Under the pieces are notes generated by a model that worked only from the letters and a program-made list of their open reading frames with translations, did not search any database and was not told the origin of the DNA. Both the position numbers and the translations under genes were made by a program. A DNA stretch of 64,000 nucleotides from contig NW_026252090.1 in NCBI RefSeq assembly GCF_025399195.1, positions 62,001-126,000 on the forward strand, in the 5' to 3' direction. This document shows, in pieces, positions 45,001-57,310 of the stretch. How positions within the stretch are numbered: position 1 is the first letter of the stretch; each line of letters opens with the position of its first letter. This DNA is from Umbelopsis ramanniana AG (taxonomy: Eukaryota; Mucoromycota; Umbelopsidomycetes; Umbelopsidales; Umbelopsidaceae).

Positions 45001-48000
45001 ATGATGAAGTTTCGTAGCGGGACTGATGGTATGTACATCATGCAGAGCTTGCTAAAAAATCATTGGAACGTTCTTCAAGTGCATGAGGCGCTCGTTACAA
45101 CACTTCTCGGAATGGACATCTCAGATGTACCACTTCAAAGTTCAGTCGATTTTTCCAGAATCATTACCTTGCACAGTCAAAATGCCCATAGGCAAATCCC
45201 TATTCCCGAATTGATGCGAGTAGAACTAGCCCTAATTGATCATGGCCTTAAAGAACAAAACGGCCTCACGAAATCTGGTGAGTTACATATCAATGATAAT
45301 GACCATTTAGATGCGTTTTCTTGCTGCTAACGAAGGCGATACAGACGCGGACAATTCTCCATCCATACAGCTTTTGACTCGTGTTCTCCGCCTCCTGAAC
45401 GACCTACATGATATGAGCAACGTTATGCAAAATATATGCTGTCGGCTAGATATTATCGAGACCTTGGTAACAACAGAGTTTTGGGTAGCTTGTCAAAACG
45501 AATGCACTACGGCCGAAATGGAGCTTGTGCGCTTGGAAGATCAAGAAAGCATGTTTGATCAGGATGTAGCAGAGTCTAATACCGAAGTGAATGCAAGCCA
45601 TGAAGAGGATAACGGTCCAATGCCAGAAAGACCGTCCAAAAGCAGCATTCTAAAACGCGGCGGTCTATCCACCCTTGTTACAAAAACCTCCCCTCACGCT
45701 GTCAAGCGATCTAAATCCATGTTGACAAGAGCCAGGTAATGACTTGGTTTGCTGTACCGCCTTTGACTGTATGTAAAACTGACATTCCATTGTAGAAGCA
45801 CTTCTGTGCGACTTACCCGCACTGCTTCGGGTGCAAGACGGTCTAATTACATTGCTGATAACACGGCATCCGATCGACTGGTCGAGCTATTGACAAAAAT
45901 CATCGTAGCCGCTATCATTTCTGATAACTCTCGAGCTGAGGCTGTTTTTATACTATATTCAAGAGTAAGTGGGGGTCATTGATGTGACTTGAGTAAAATG
46001 ACCTTGGCTTTGACATTTGAATTTCTTTTAGTATGCTCCTCCAAGCACCGAAGCTGGTCAAATTCAGTTCAACACCTTGATGCTCACGCATATTAATTTG
46101 ACGCTAAAAACTTCGATTCAACTTGACACAAGTGTCTTGCAGCGTCCAGCTATGCTGATGAACATTGCAAAGTATGCACAGTACCTTGTTGATACAGTCG
46201 TTCAAGGTATAGTAAAATGTCTGTGTTTCCCTCACCCATTTACGTTTTCTAATCAACTTATTAGGCTTATTTACGAATGGTATGGAGCAAACCTATGATC
46301 TTTTGGCAACTATTCTTGAGACTTGGCAAACAACTGCAAACGACAAATACAGCAGCTCCTCCCAGCAGGCTATCAATGTTCTATTCAAGGCATTCAATCG
46401 CATGGTTCTTTTACGAATATCAGACCTTGACGCCACCACGGCTTCTGCTAATCAAATTGTCGACTTCTTGAATTACTGCGTTCACTACCAAAAGTTGCTA
46501 CTTAGCTCCGCCAACACTGATATGGACTTTTTACGATGCTTTTGCTACCATTTGTATACCTTTATGCGAATTCGTGATCCTACAGTCCAAGCCACTACTA
46601 TGAACGTACGTATATATTTGCGTGTTATTACAGTAAGACATACAACTATTTATTAACGCAACTTTCGCTCCTTATGATATTTAGTTATGGAAGCTTTTGA
46701 TGTTACAAAAATCTGACGAAGTGACCAAAATGCTGCGTACTTCAGTTCAAGGAGTTGGTAAGCATAGTTTTACAGCCTTTTATACCAGGTTGATGATCTG
46801 TTTGTATGTTATACTAACTCATAAACTACTTCCACCACTTGTTTCTGCCAGAATCTCAAGATCTCGTCAATGGCTTCAATGGCTTACTGGAAATGGTAAG
46901 TTAAATTCATTTACAAAGGTCTGTTAATTTTAAAGCAAAGCAACGAATTGACGGTTATATATTATATTAGGATACCGATTCGTTCTTACTGTGGATGGAT
47001 TCGCGCAAGAGGGAGCTCACCATGTTCTTCCAAGATCATATTATCCGGGTCTGGGAGGACATTGTGGCTATCGAAAATAAGAACAGTGGAGACGCATTGA
47101 AGGCAATATGCGTTCAACGAATCAACAGATTGAAGAAGCTCCAGAAGCGATTGGGTGCTGAGCAAGAGTGTTTAAGCAAGTATGTCAGTAAGACGTTTAC
47201 GTGGCTGTACGGGATTAAGGTTTGTTCTATTGATGATGTGCAAGTATATGACTTTGAATGAACTAAGAGACTGATGATTTTCATGTTAATAGAAAGTCGA
47301 ACTCAGCAAGTTTACAAAGGCTCTCCAAGACAATGACGGCCATGAGAACTTTGTCCGTAGTGAATGGGCCAAGATATCCGGACACTTGTTTGAGGAACGT
47401 GCCATTTGGGGCAGAAATCAGAACGATTCTCATACCAAGTGGCAACTGGATCTGACTGAAAGTCGATGCCGTATGCGGTTGAAGATGCAACCCAATCGAA
47501 ATCTCCATGTATACCCCTACTTGCCAAAGCAGCAAACGGCAACAGATATCCTGGATTCAACAGAGGTATGTCAAAAAATTCCATATTACAGAAATGATAT
47601 CTGCTTTAACGTTTTCCATTTCACATTTTGCGGATGTATAGGAGACGAATTTACTGGAGTTATCAGGTTTGTCATGGCTTTAATCGATTTTGTATACAAT
47701 GCCTGTTTAAGTGCTAATTTTTCTGTATATGATATCTGCAGATAATTTGCAGATGAAACGACAAATGTCACAAGATACTGTATCAGAGAAAACGAATGCG
47801 GTGGAAGAAGCTACCACCGGCGAGGAAGCTTATGAAGGAGACGGCGAATCAGCTGAACAGCAGGATCATCAAGATGCTCCAACCATCGATGAAGAGGAGG
47901 ATGAAGTTTCCTACGAAGAAGATAAAAACCGCAAAGTCTTACGTCTTCTCGACGGTCGAGATATGGTCCTCGATGTACTCAATGTCAGCCAGATATCAGG

Positions 48001-51000
48001 ACTTGATGCTTGCGAAGGCTTGTTGCTGCTTTGCAAAAACAATCTCTATTTGATCGATAACTTTTTCCAGAGATCTGATGGTGAAGTAGTCGAAATTTGG
48101 GATGCTCCAAAGGAAGAGCGAGATCAATACCTCATCCTTCTCGCGCAAAATGCTGGTATGGATACTGCGCCTAATGTTACTACATCTGGAGATCTTCATT
48201 TCTGTCGCAAATGGCCAATTGAGGATTTGAAGGAACTATTCAAGCGAAAATTCCTGTTTAGAGACGTCGCTTTGGAAATCTTTTTCGCAGATGGTCAAAA
48301 TGCTTTGATCACAGCCATGGATACTTCGGAAAGGGACAACTTGTATAGCAAGCTGCTGGCAAGAATAAACCCGTCCGCTAACTCGCTGGATTATGTGATT
48401 GGTGGCAATGACCTCGAAAAGCTATCTGAGAGTACGAATCCTTTCAGACTTACCAACATTTTTGGATCTTCATCTTTCTCAGAGTTGACGCAAAGATGGG
48501 AGAGAAGAGAGATCACCAATTTCCAATATTTAATGGATCTCAACACCATTGCTGGACGCTCTTATAACGATCTTACTCAGTACCCTGTATTTCCTTGGAT
48601 TTTAGCGGATTATGAAAGTGAAGAACTAGATTTGGAGAATCCATCGACTTTCAGAGATCTCAGCAAACCAATGGGTGCTCAAACATCTGAGCGAGAAGCC
48701 GAGTTCGCTGACAGATACAAACAATGGGGAGAGACCGACGACCCAGCACCTGCTTTCCACTATGGCACACATTACTCCTCCGCCATGATTGTCTGTTCAT
48801 TCTTGATTCGTCTCGAACCATTCACTCAGCATTATCTCAAGCTACAAGGTGGTACATTCGATCATGCAGACAGATTGTTCGATTCCATTGGAAAGGCTTG
48901 GGATTCCGCTTCCATGAGGAACATGAGCGATGTTCGTGAACTTATTCCAGAGTTCTTTTACTTGCCTGAATTTTTGGAAAATGTCAACAAGTTCAACTTT
49001 GGTACAAAACAAGGGACAGGCGAGGCCATTGATTCAGTCATTTTGCCTCCTTGGGCGCATGGGGATCCAGCGGTGTTTATTCACAAGCATCGCGAGGCAT
49101 TGGAAAGTGATTACGTTAGTAGTAACCTGCACAATTGGATTGATTTGATCTTTGGATGCAAGCAACAGGGCCCAACTGCTGTCAAAGCAATGAATGTTTT
49201 CCACCATTTGTCTTATGAAAATGCTGTTGATCTTGATGCCATAACTGATACCATAGAAAAAACCGCAACCATTGGCATTATTCACAACTTTGGCCAGACG
49301 CCACGACAGCTGTTTAAGCGACCGCATCCACGTCGCCAGCCTGCTCCTGCTGATCCGCTATCAAGCGGACGATACCAATTCTACTCCAATGTCGATAAAT
49401 TGATTCAATCTGCCATGCCTCTACAAGGTTAGTATTTACGCTCAAATTAATGTGTTAACATTGCCTTATACTTACTTTATGGTACATTAGATGTTGGTGA
49501 AGGCATTCGAAAGTTACATTTGTTCGGCGAAAAGGTAACTGCTGCAACCAAGGAACAAGCTTTCATGCTCCCCGATGGTGCTAAATACATCGAGTGGGGA
49601 TTTTCGGATAAATCGTTGAGATTCCATTCAAGCGAAGGAAAAAAGGTAAAGTAATGCAAAGCTGAAATTCTTTGACAAACAGAGTAGAGCTAACCAATAT
49701 TGCCATTTTTTAGTTGGTCAATATCTTTGAGAATATGCAAGTGGATGAGCTAACTGCAGCAACGTTTGCTGACCCTCGAACCCTCGTCACTGGTGGAGCT
49801 GACAATGTAGGTTTTTTTTTTTTTTTTTAAAAAAAAAGAGGATATTGGCTTGTTATATCAAAACTAATGTAATGGCTTTTTTGCTGAAGATGATTTGTGT
49901 ATGGAATATCAAGCTTGACAAGACTACGGACTTCGTGCTTAGGGAGTGTTTGAGAGGCCATACGGACTCTATCACAGTCATCACAGCCTCGCGACCGTTC
50001 AGTTTGATTCTCAGCGGATCATTGGTGAGTTAACGATATATGAAACGGCCACGTTCCATTTAAACATACTGACATGTATGCTGTAGGATCAAACCATCAT
50101 ATTATGGGACTTGAACCGCATGCAGTACGTTAGGACTGTAGCGGGACACGAAAGTGCAATCAACGACATATCGGTGAACGACACAACTGTGAGTATTTTT
50201 CATATTTTTGTGGAGATATGTAGGAAACTTCATGCTAATGGAAATGCCACCCTAGGGAGAAATCATCAGCATATGCTCAGTTTCATTGAGAATCTGGTCG
50301 GTCAATGGCGAACCATTGATGATGCTTAATATTCACTCTGATCCGATTTTGACTGCCACATTTTATCTCGTAAGCTTTTTGAATGGTTTGTACTTGAAAG
50401 TTTACCTTGAAAGTAACACATGCAATTTCAGGGACGAAGCAATGACTGGTTCTCTAAGGATCTTATTGTCACTGGACATTCCAAAGGAAAGATTCAATTT
50501 TGGCACAAGACACTTGCTCCTGCCGATAAGAAGACCCAGCATGAATGGACTCTTACCCCTGTACATACTTTGCAGCTCGAAGACCGAGCTAACATGTGCT
50601 ATTCGTACACCGATATTACATCGCTTCATATCGCCAAGTAAGTCAATCGATTGCTCAATTTCCTGTGAAGAGTTTTGAAGCTAATCATCGTTTATTAGAC
50701 GACTGCTCTTGGCTGGTGACGCTTCTGGTAAACTTCATTCCTTCGCACTCCCAGATTGTGATACCACTTTCCACTATGTTCGCGAGGACAAGGCGAAAGA
50801 ATGTTTCAATTGTTCGAAGATATTTTCGGTTCTAGGTAAAGCTAGCTTTTTTAATTCCGTGACTGAATCATGATCAGCACTCACTCACTCATTCCTTTTA
50901 GAACGTCGAGTCCATTGTCGTACATGTGGTGGGGTATTTTGTAACGCTTGTGTCAATCATGTGACTCTGCCTGGCATAGAAAAGTCGTTCAAATACTGTG

Positions 51001-51038
51001 GTTTGTGTACAGAAAAACTGAACAGAATGATGCTTTGA
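39096..51038 (+). CDS. WDFY3: WDFY3/ALFY-like BEACH-WD40-FYVE protein, 3242 aa
   Basis: Very large scaffold of the BEACH family; the animal ALFY protein links ubiquitinated aggregates to autophagy and binds PI3P. Thirty-three exons stay in frame, starting 39096-39205, 39279-39354, 39437-40113 and including the long exons 41712-43851 and 47742-49427 and tiny ones 40776-40802 (27 nt) and 47642-47666 (25 nt); the last is 50902-51038. Order: ~1000 residues of helical armadillo-like repeats; a concanavalin-like LamG domain (about 1030-1125); more helical repeats; acidic linker and PH-like domain (about 2380-2480); BEACH (about 2565-2850) with ITNFQYLMDLNTIAGRSYND and YGTHYSS; WD40 repeats (about 2890-3160); and a C-terminal FYVE finger (about 3180-3240) with eight Cys and RRVHCRTCGG. 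Human WDFY3 is 3526 aa with the same plan. It lies 217 bp after ARL5 on the same strand. Confidence 0.93.
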
Positions 51039-51281
51039 GCAAACAATTCTTTGTTGCGCTCGCCTATACACGCTAGCTTTCCTCGTAGCATAGTTTTAAG
51101 TTGTAACCTTTGATTTGGTTCTCTGTAATATATTTTATACACTTGTGTAAACTGTAGCCCATTTGGTATATTATGACTTCATTGGCATCATGAGAGATGC
51201 TCACCACCTTCAGCCTGACACTTAGTTATTAACATATAGGACAAGCACTATCGATAATATCTCTTTATTGCACAAGATAAG

Positions 51282-52005
51282 ATGATGATGGCGCTGGAAC
51301 AGTCAATTCGAAAGATTTCCTACGCTCAAATATGGTGTTTAGATGTTTTCAGTGGGGTACGATGGGATCTTGGATCACAATGTTCCCATACTGAAGACAG
51401 CATCAATGAATCTTTCGGATGTAACTCGTCTTAATTTGGACATTAGTTTGTTAAGGTTATGTATGCCTTTCATTCCCAGTCTACGATCGCTCACATCAGA
51501 GGCAGACATCCCGAGTTTTTTTTACTCCCAGCTGGCGGAATTAGTTAAACCAGTTTATGCTTGCACGTAGATAACAAGATTGGCTGACGTGCATAACGTT
51601 AGCTGCCCTGAAATCTCTGCATTCTATGACAGAAGATGGTACGGTATGGTCTTGTATCAGTGACAGGACAACCTTACACAAGTGTCCCTATAAGGACATT
51701 AATGAATTGTATATACCATATATCGTAGGTGTAACGAGACTGCCCTTTGTTCAAGAAGTCATACAAGAAGAGATCCCATCTTCGTGACCGAATTGGGGTG
51801 TTTTGGCGAGAGTAAAGATGTGGAGTCCGTGAAGCCATTCTTGGAACTTTGCACAGACATTGGTGGGGACAGCACCACTAGAAACTCAATCAAGCAGATC
51901 ATGCACAATGACATTGATGAGCGAGCACAGAAACCGACTCACGAGATGATTATCTCTCTTATGTCCTTGCGGGGTACTTTTCTATATTACCTAGGAGAGT
52001 TCTAA
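51282..52005 (+). pseudogene. Protein-like frames, possible gene relic
   Basis: Several plus-strand frames look coding but could not be joined. 51343-51570 contains LRSLTSEADIPSFFYSQLAE. A piece from about 51602 reads SLHSMTEDGTVWSCISD and continues to a stop at 51783-51785. A third frame from about 51730 to 52003 reads RDPIFVTELGCFGES and continues with SVKPFLELCTDIGGD. The only usable introns would be 18-36 nt, too short, so either exons are missed or the gene is decayed. Family not recognised. Confidence 0.3.
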
Positions 52006-52491
52006 CTGAAAACAGTCGGAAGAAACCAAAATCGTACGGGCTGATTATGAAAAATCATACGGTTCCGATTTAGCGGTTCGTCAAGTAGACATGTTTTTCT
52101 GCCGCTTAATGCAGCATGTTAGTGGCGCAAATTGGAACAGGCGACTGTCGTTCTTTATTTTTTTCGGCAAACAAATGAAAGAGGACACTAAGGAACGGAA
52201 CGTTCTGTGGGCAAGAAAGACATTATCTTCAATATCTACAGGAAAGCAATGACCAATTCAGTAATAATAACAAAAGATGGGAGAGATACGAGTGGCGTTC
52301 GGTAGAAGCATTGACTCGGGCAATGGTGGGAAATCTCTGAATAAAACAATTCCGCGGCATGACTGCAGAGATTTTCAGATTGGCTTTAAAGATCTTTGCC
52401 CCGCAATGCTGGTTAAAGACGGGGCAGCTCGTCTGAGTTTCATCCCTACAACTAATGTCCATATTTGGATAGCATCATGGATGGTTGAGTT

Positions 52492-52502
52492 CTGGGGTGG
52501 GG
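52492..52502 (+). promoter_or_regulatory. Two overlapping Mig1/CreA-like motifs
   Basis: CTGGGG (52492-52497) and GTGGGG (52497-52502) both fit SYGGGG, about 70-78 bp upstream of the TATA box of the second sugar transporter. Possible glucose repression; inference only. Confidence 0.3.
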
Positions 52503-52569
52503 CAAGTGTGGATTCCATGGAGAAAGTGGAGAGAGGGGTGGGATCAGATTGATCTCTGCTCAATTCAGA

Positions 52570-52577
52570 TATAAATA
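52570..52577 (+). promoter_or_regulatory. TATA box of the second sugar transporter
   Basis: TATAAATA 67 nt before the ATG at 52637, the same octamer as before the first sugar transporter (8247-8254). Confidence 0.6.
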
Positions 52578-52636
52578 CCGCGTTTCATCGAATCCTTCTT
52601 TTCTTCATTACAACACTTCATCTCCATCCAACAAGC

Positions 52637-54494
52637 ATGCTAGGATTGAATAAACCAGAGAATGTAGCTGGATCGGCTCTTCCTGCCATCCTCATGGGGT
52701 ACGCGCCAGGAACCGCTTCCTATACATAGACCGGAATGCAAATTAACATATCTTCTCTTCTTAGTGCTTTCGTTGCCTTCGGTGGTGTTCTGTATGGTTA
52801 CGATACTGGAACTATCTCTGGTATCCTTGCCATGAAGGAATTTGTCGATACTTTTGGTACAATGGATGCAGCCACGGGTGAAAAAGTTATCACCTCTTCT
52901 ACATCGTCACTTGTCGTCTCCATATTGTCAGCTGGTACTTTCTTTGGTGCGCTTTCCGCCGGTCCCCTTGGTGACATCCTTGGTCGTCGATGGGGTTTGA
53001 TCTTTGCCGTTTTCCTTGTCTTCAACTTTGGTATCATCCTTCAAATGGCTTCAAGCAGCATTCCCTTGTTTGTCGCTGGTCGATTTTTTGCTGGTCTTGG
53101 TGTAGGTATCATGAGTTCTCTTGTACCATTATACCAGGTAACGTATAAAATTTACTTTTTTAATTCCTATGCGCGAGCTGCGCTATACACCATGTGAACC
53201 CTAACTGATACAAATTACCCCTTGTCAGTCTGAGGCGCTTCCCAAATGGATCCGTGGAGCCGTCGTTGCCTGTTACCAGCTTGCTATTACCATTGGACTT
53301 CTAATTGCTTCTATTGTCGATAACGCTACTCAGGATCGTCCTGATAGCGGTGCCTACCGAGTACCTATTGCCGTCCAATTCGCCTGGGGCTTAATTATCA
53401 CCGTTGGTATGTTGCTGTTGCCTGAAACACCTCGATATCTTATCAAGAAGGGCAATATGGAAGGAGCCGCCAAATCCCTCAGTAAGTGCAAACAATGCAG
53501 TCATCTTAAATGCAAAAGTATAAGTTGTTCTAATAATTTTTTTGTCCTGATTGTTCTGCACAGGCCGCCTGCGAAGCTTGCCCACCGATCACCCAGAATT
53601 GCTTGAAGAATTGGAGGAAATTCGCGCCAACCACGAATATGAACTTTCTCTTGGAGAATCCTCCTATAAGGATCTGTTCTCTAATGAAGGCCATTTGAGA
53701 AAGCGTCTCATTACTGGATGTCTCCTTCAGATGCTGCAACAACTTACTGGTATCAACTTTATCTTCTACTATGGTACCACTTTCTTCAAGTCGTCTGGAT
53801 TCTCTCAGCCTTTCCTCATTAGTTTGATCACCAACCTTGTGAATGTTGTTTCCACCTTCCCTGGTCTATACCTTGTTGAGAAATGGGGTCGTCGCCCACT
53901 TTTGCTCTTCGGAGCTATCGGCATGTGCGTCTGCCAATTTATTATCGCTGCCGTCGGTGTCGCTTCAACCACTCTTGCCGCTTCACAAGCTTTGATTGCC
54001 TTTGTATGCTTCTACATCTTCTTCTTCGCTTGTTCTTGGGGTCCAATTGCTTGGGTCGTCACTGGTAAGTACTGATTTTGAGATCGATGCTGAAGATCTT
54101 TTGTCAACCTTTTTGCTAATGACGGTTTGTTCTATCAGGTGAAATTTTCCCACTTAAGGTGCGATCCAAGGGTCTGTCTCTTACAACCGCTTCCAACTGG
54201 TTGCTCAACTGGGCTATTGCTTATGCTACCCCTTATATGGTTGACAGTGGTCCAGGAAATGCTAACCTTGGAGTCAAGGTCTTCTTCGTCTGGGGATCTG
54301 CCTGCTTTGTTTGCATCGCCTTCTCCTACTTCATGATCTATGAAACCAAGAACATGACTTTGGAACAAGTAGACGAGCTTTACGACAATGTTCCTGTTGC
54401 CTGGAGGTCAAAGGGATATGTACCTACCGTCACCTACTCCAAGCAAGCCCATTCTGATGAAAAGCCGCCCATTGCTTCTGAGAATGACGCATAA
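52637..54494 (+). CDS. MFS sugar transporter, second type, 514 aa
   Basis: Plasma-membrane sugar porter. Five exons: 52637-52698, 52765-53137, 53229-53481, 53564-54064 and 54139-54494. The short first exon (MLGLNKPENVAGSALPAILM) is needed for a normal N-terminus. Motifs: FGGVLYGYDTGTISG in helix 1, GDILGRRWGL after helix 2, PETPRYL after helix 6, QLTGINFIFYYG in helix 7, EKWGRRPLL after helix 8, GEIFPLKVRSKG and the YETKNMTLEQVDELY C-terminal motif. Intron positions and sequence differ greatly from the transporter at 8325, so these are old paralogues, not a recent duplication. Typical of fungal hexose/glucose transporters; exact substrate unknown. Confidence 0.92.
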
Positions 54495-55345
54495 AGCACA
54501 ACATGTAACATATTTAATAACTGTAGTTGATATACGAGTTTGTATAAGATATAATAAAGGCGAATTGTGACAGTAATATGGGGAGTTTGATTATGCAGTG
54601 ACGCGAAAATCACGTCCCTGATTTGATCGAAGATACACATTCGGCACATTGCCCATTTAGGACTCACAAGCAAATCCTCACATTTTGTTCATATATCGTG
54701 CATTTGCTTAATAAGGCATTATGATCGAGGCCACCAAGAAGTAGATTTGATGGCGTATTCAAGGAGATATTGTTTATCGCAACAAAATTTAAGCAAAAAT
54801 GTCCGTGCTGCTAGGATTTTCAACAAGTGTAGGTGCTTCTCCGATAAGAACATGTTGCTCATCTAAGAACACCACCTGGACTGCGACTGCTCTAGCTAGA
54901 AAGATTATTCGATTAGTTCGGCGACTGACGGTGTCAATTGCCTAATGCACCCATTTGAGGTTACTGAAATTGGTTACATTTTCCCTGCATCGAGCTGTTG
55001 CTAGTATCCAACCAACTGAAACATATACAGAGGCACATATAAATACGTATGTTCCGTCTTGGTCGCAAGGAAGTTTAGGATGTTCTGACCGATCGACGAT
55101 TTTTTGAAATTGGGCGGTTCGCGAACATTACGCTATGTAATAAGTTTGCAACACTTTTTCGCAAAATGGCACAATACAAATTGGCGAATCAAGTCTCACG
55201 AAATTTTGCTCCATTCGTAATTTGGGGCCAATGAAGTCCATTGTCGCACTAGCGTTAGATAATGGGCACCAGATGAGCGGACGAAACCATAAATATAAGG
55301 TAAGTCCCTCAGATAAGCACTTTGACTTATTCTTTACCTCTTTCC
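54495..55345. other. Intergenic region before the LAT permease
   Basis: About 850 bp, AT-rich. CATAAATATAAGG at 55289-55301 is a likely TATA region 45-55 nt before the permease ATG. No gene seen. Confidence 0.5.
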
Positions 55346-57150
55346 ATGACTGACGTACAGCATAAAGTGGTCGATCACCAGTCTGACGTCGAGTCCTTTG
55401 CTGCTAACTCAATAACCGACTACGAAGGCGTTTCGTCAACCAATGATCCTATAGGTCATCACATAGGATTATTTGGCGCGGTCATGTTGATCGTTGGCCG
55501 TGTGGTTGGATCTGGAATTTTTGCATCCCCCGGTCCTCTGTTCGCCCAGGTGAATAGTGTTGGCATGGCGTTGGTGCTTTGGACGGTTACAGGAATGATT
55601 ACGGCAGTTGGAGGTAACTAGAGATACTGACGAGATGATCTCTTTCCTTCATGCGAGTACTAAATGTTTGATATTGTATTGCTTCATTAGCCTTAGCCTA
55701 TGCTGAACTGGCAACAGCATTTCCAGCTTCAGGAGGTGAATACATTTATCTTCGTAAAGCTTTCGGTCCACTCCGAAAAAATCCCATTCCATTTGTGTTT
55801 GCATGGGCGGCATCGTTTGTTGCCTTTCCTTTAGCCATGGCAAGTATCGCCAATGTATTTGCAAAGTAAGTGCTATTGGGCCATTACCTGATTTCACAAG
55901 ATATGACTTATTTATGCTGGATTTTTAGGTACTTGCTTTACCTTGCCTACTATCACCCTGGCATGGCCGCGGACAAGATACCTGCTCCGCCAAACTACGC
56001 CGTAAAGCTTGTTGCAGTTGCATGCATATGGGCTGTAGCCATCTTCAACATGGTGTCTCGTAGTAGTGGAAACTATGTACAAAATGTCACGGCAGTTGCA
56101 AAATTTATTGGATTGTTTATCATTTGCATTGTGGGGATCGTTTGGCTGGCCAAGGGTACCTACCTCTTTCACTTTCAGAACGCATTCGAAGGATCCAGTA
56201 CCACTTTTTGGCCATATGGAACGGGCATATACTTGGCGTTATTTTCTGTAAGATGAAATGCTCAGTGGGCAATTGGAATCTCACTACTCGAATTAATCAT
56301 TATGTTTTCAACAGTACAATGGCTGGAATAACGCCACTTATTCTACTGGTGAATTACGAAATCCTAATCGCAATATCCCTCTTGCAGTCGCCATCTCCAC
56401 CTTATCAGTAACATTCATTTATGTTTTGACGAACGTAGCATATTTCGCAACTCTTCCCTTGGATATCATCAAGACTAGCTCAGTCACCGCTCTAGTAAGT
56501 TGCATTTGCATACCCGTAATTTTACATGAAACCCCACGCAATCATAGTACTCATCAATGAAATAGAACGTAGGTGTTAATACTATGGGCCCTCCAGGAGC
56601 ATACATTTTGACAATCTTTGTCATGTTCTCCACCTTCGGTACTGTTAACGGTAACATGTTCTCAGCATCAAGAGTTCTGCTTGCTACGGCTCAAAACGGA
56701 ATTCTTTTGCCGAAATTCCTCGCTTACGTCCACCCTACTCGAAAGACTCCAATTGTTGCCCTCTTCGTCATAGCTGTCATCACAAGTGCCTTGACCGCCC
56801 CAGGAGACTTCACATTTTTGAGCAAAATGGTGACGCTGGTCCAATGGATATTTTATTGCGCAGCCGTCGTCGGGCTTTGTTATATGAGGATCTTCCACTC
56901 CGAGCGATTGGAAAAACGTGCCATCAAAGTACCTCTACCGCTACTCTTAATCTTCGTCGTCGTTGCTGCATTCTTGGTCATCGCTCCATTTATTGGTGCA
57001 GGAAATGGTTATATCCAGTATGTAATCGTGGTAGCTGTGGTTGCTCTAGCATTCCCGATATGGGTTGTAAGAGTGTTGTTCGGTATCAATGGAGGTGGTG
57101 GTAAAGAAGGCGTTTTGGCAATGGAAGAAAGCCAAAAATACGACGATTAG
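55346..57150 (+). CDS. LAT-family amino acid permease, 508 aa
   Basis: Five exons: 55346-55613, 55691-55865, 55929-56247, 56315-56494 and 56566-57150. The protein belongs to the L-type (LAT/Mup1-like) branch of the APC superfamily, with about 12 membrane helices. Key motifs are VGRVVGSGIFASPG in helix 1 (the unwound substrate-binding turn), ELATAFPASGGEYIYLRKAF in helices 2-3, and YNGWNNATYSTGELRNPNRN in helix 6. Fungal members include methionine and other neutral amino-acid permeases of the plasma membrane. The C-terminus has a short hydrophilic tail. Substrate is not determined by the sequence. The 3' end converges with ARG7. Confidence 0.9.
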
Positions 57151-57310
57151 ACCCAAAATTGTTATATAAAAGTCATGGCCTGTCTCTATTATACCATGTA
57201 ATCGTAATTAAGTCTTAGCATTTTTAGTTCAGAGTGCCTTTTAGTCAATGCCACATCTATTTTCATTTTATGAACAATTGCATCTAGCTGCAATAAGCGA
57301 AAACTACGGT

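Larger units (their letters stand above)
51039..52569. other. Spacer with protein-like frames and transporter promoter
   Basis: The left part is the 3' flank of the WDFY3-like gene; 51282-52005 holds protein-like frames described separately; the right part is promoter of the second sugar transporter with G-rich motifs at 52492-52502. Confidence 0.4.

Noticed and set aside
45311-45330. Coding extension in front of WDFY3 exon 45345-45735
   Set aside because: It belongs to the intron 45278-45344, which has a GTGAGT donor and GATACAG acceptor in the correct phase.
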